A stretch of DNA of 7,166 bases, from NCBI GenBank assembly GCA_900555585.1, contig USLT01000031.1, positions 1 through 7,166 on the forward strand. Reading direction: 5' to 3'. The DNA comes from an uncultured Collinsella sp. GTDB lineage: Bacteria; Actinomycetota; Coriobacteriia; Coriobacteriales; Coriobacteriaceae. The notes under the pieces were generated by a model. The model did not search any database, was not told where the DNA came from, and was given only the letters and a program-made list of their open reading frames with translations. A program made the translations under genes and the position numbers. Position 1 is the stretch's first letter, and every line of letters starts with the position of its first letter. This document shows, in pieces, positions 6,419 to 7,166 of this stretch.

Positions 6419-6425
6419 AAAGGAG
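6419..6425 (+). promoter_or_regulatory. Ribosome binding site of the ABC ATPase gene
   Basis: AAAGGAG lies 8 bases before ATG 6434. It favours this start over the in-frame ATG at residue 5 and supports the long N-terminal leader of the protein being translated. Confidence 0.75.
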
Positions 6426-6433
6426 AGACGCAG

Positions 6434-7166
6434 ATGGCAGTCAACATGAGCGCATCCGCCGGCCAGACGGTCCTGGGCCGGCACGCGGCGTCCGCCGGAC
6501 GGGAGGCGGGGCCGGCCCCGGTCGTCCTCGAGGCGCGGAATATCGAGAAGGTCTACGGTGGCCGCAGCAACGTGACCCGTGCGCTGGAGGACGTGTCCTT
6601 CAGCGTGGTGCGCGGCGAGTTCGTCGCGATCATGGGCCCTTCCGGGTCCGGCAAGTCCACGCTGCTCAATTGCGTGTCGACCATCGACAGCGTGACCAGC
6701 GGCTCCGTATTGGTAAACGGCGTGGACCTCACGCGCATGAAGCACGACAAGCTCACGCGCTTCCGTCGCGAGCAGCTGGGCTTCATCTTCCAGGATTCCA
6801 ACCTGCTCGACACGTTGACCGCGCGCGAGAACATCGCGCTGCCCCTCACCATCGCCCGCGTCCCGGCGAAGGAGGTGCTGGCGCGCGTCGAGGAGGTCGC
6901 CCGCCGGCTCTCGATCGCCGAGACGCTCGACAAGTATCCCTACCAGCTGTCCGGCGGCCAGCAGCAGCGCGTCGCCGCCGCCCGCGCCCTCGTCACCAAT
7001 CCCGCCGTGATCATGGCCGACGAGCCCACCGGCGCGCTCGATTCCAAGAACGCCCGTCTGCTGCTCGAGAGCCTCGAGGCCATGAACCAGCGCGACCAGG
7101 CGACGGTCCTCATGGTTACGCACGACAGCTTCGCGGCGAGCTATACCAACCGCGTGCTGTTCATCA
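6434..7166 (+). CDS. BceA-type ABC transporter ATP-binding protein (3' partial)
   Basis: There are 244 codons before the window ends, with the last few dozen bases at most of the usual domain missing. ATPase motifs in order are Walker [10 protein letters not shown] (68-76), Q-loop [13 protein letters not shown] (about 117-129), signature LSGGQQQR (172-179), Walker [13 protein letters not shown] (192-203) and H-loop His230. LLNCVSTID after Walker [19 protein letters not shown] and [10 protein letters not shown] are typical of the BceA/LolD/MacB group, in which the ATPase drives an FtsX-like permease, often in antimicrobial peptide resistance. The permease should lie just downstream, outside the window. 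The first 28 or so residues (Ala/Gly-rich, from [10 protein letters not shown]) precede the ATPase domain and are longer than in Bacillus BceA. Divergence from the Nudix-Vsr gene and the direct repeat between them suggest two-component control, common for this group. Confidence 0.93.
   Translation, partial: MAVNMSASAGQTVLGRHAASAGREAGPAPVVLEARNIEKVYGGRSNVTRALEDVSFSVVRGEFVAIMGPSGSGKSTLLNCVSTIDSVTSGSVLVNGVDLTRMKHDKLTRFRREQLGFIFQDSNLLDTLTARENIALPLTIARVPAKEVLARVEEVARRLSIAETLDKYPYQLSGGQQQRVAAARALVTNPAVIMADEPTGALDSKNARLLLESLEAMNQRDQATVLMVTHDSFAASYTNRVLFI

Noticed and set aside
6260..7123. 287-codon minus-strand ORF opposite the ABC ATPase
   Set aside because: It is antisense to an unmistakable ABC domain and has shadow composition.

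Overview
The window is high-GC DNA with strong G/C preference at third codon positions. With two tandem YhgE/Pip-family membrane proteins and a BceA-type ABC transporter ATPase, it looks like a chromosomal segment from a high-GC Gram-positive. A Coriobacteriia-like actinobacterium (Collinsella/Olsenella type) is my best guess. That placement comes from gene content and composition, not from a marker gene. No rRNA, tRNA, CRISPR array or transposase was seen.

Left part (1-4715, + strand): two consecutive YhgE/Pip genes. The first enters from outside the window, lacks roughly its first 50 residues, and carries an unusual C-terminal extension with two extra membrane segments. The second starts at a GTG that overlaps the first gene's stop codon (GTGA), with a strong Shine-Dalgarno, so the two are probably translationally coupled and may form a two-subunit envelope complex. 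A rho-independent terminator closes this operon at about 4756-4788.

Middle part (4789-5414): a second, minus-strand terminator lies back to back with the first. It follows a 63-codon minus-strand ORF of unknown function that has a near-perfect Shine-Dalgarno. Upstream of that ORF is a relatively AT-rich stretch with a perfect 7-bp-arm inverted repeat next to a -10-like hexamer, and a tandem 9-bp direct repeat spaced like a LytTR-regulator site.

Right part (5415-7166): a minus-strand gene encodes one 282-residue protein joining a MutT/NudG-like Nudix hydrolase to a Vsr-type mismatch endonuclease. This is the most interesting item. NudG-type enzymes act on damaged or modified nucleotides including 5-methyl-dCTP, and Vsr repairs the T:G mismatches left when 5-methylcytosine deaminates, so the fusion may combine two steps of the same problem. 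Diverging from it across 170 bp is a BceA-type ABC ATPase, cut by the window end. The shared intergenic region holds a 7-bp direct repeat with an 11-bp period, as bound by OmpR-family response regulators, and a hairpin immediately before the ATPase ribosome binding site.
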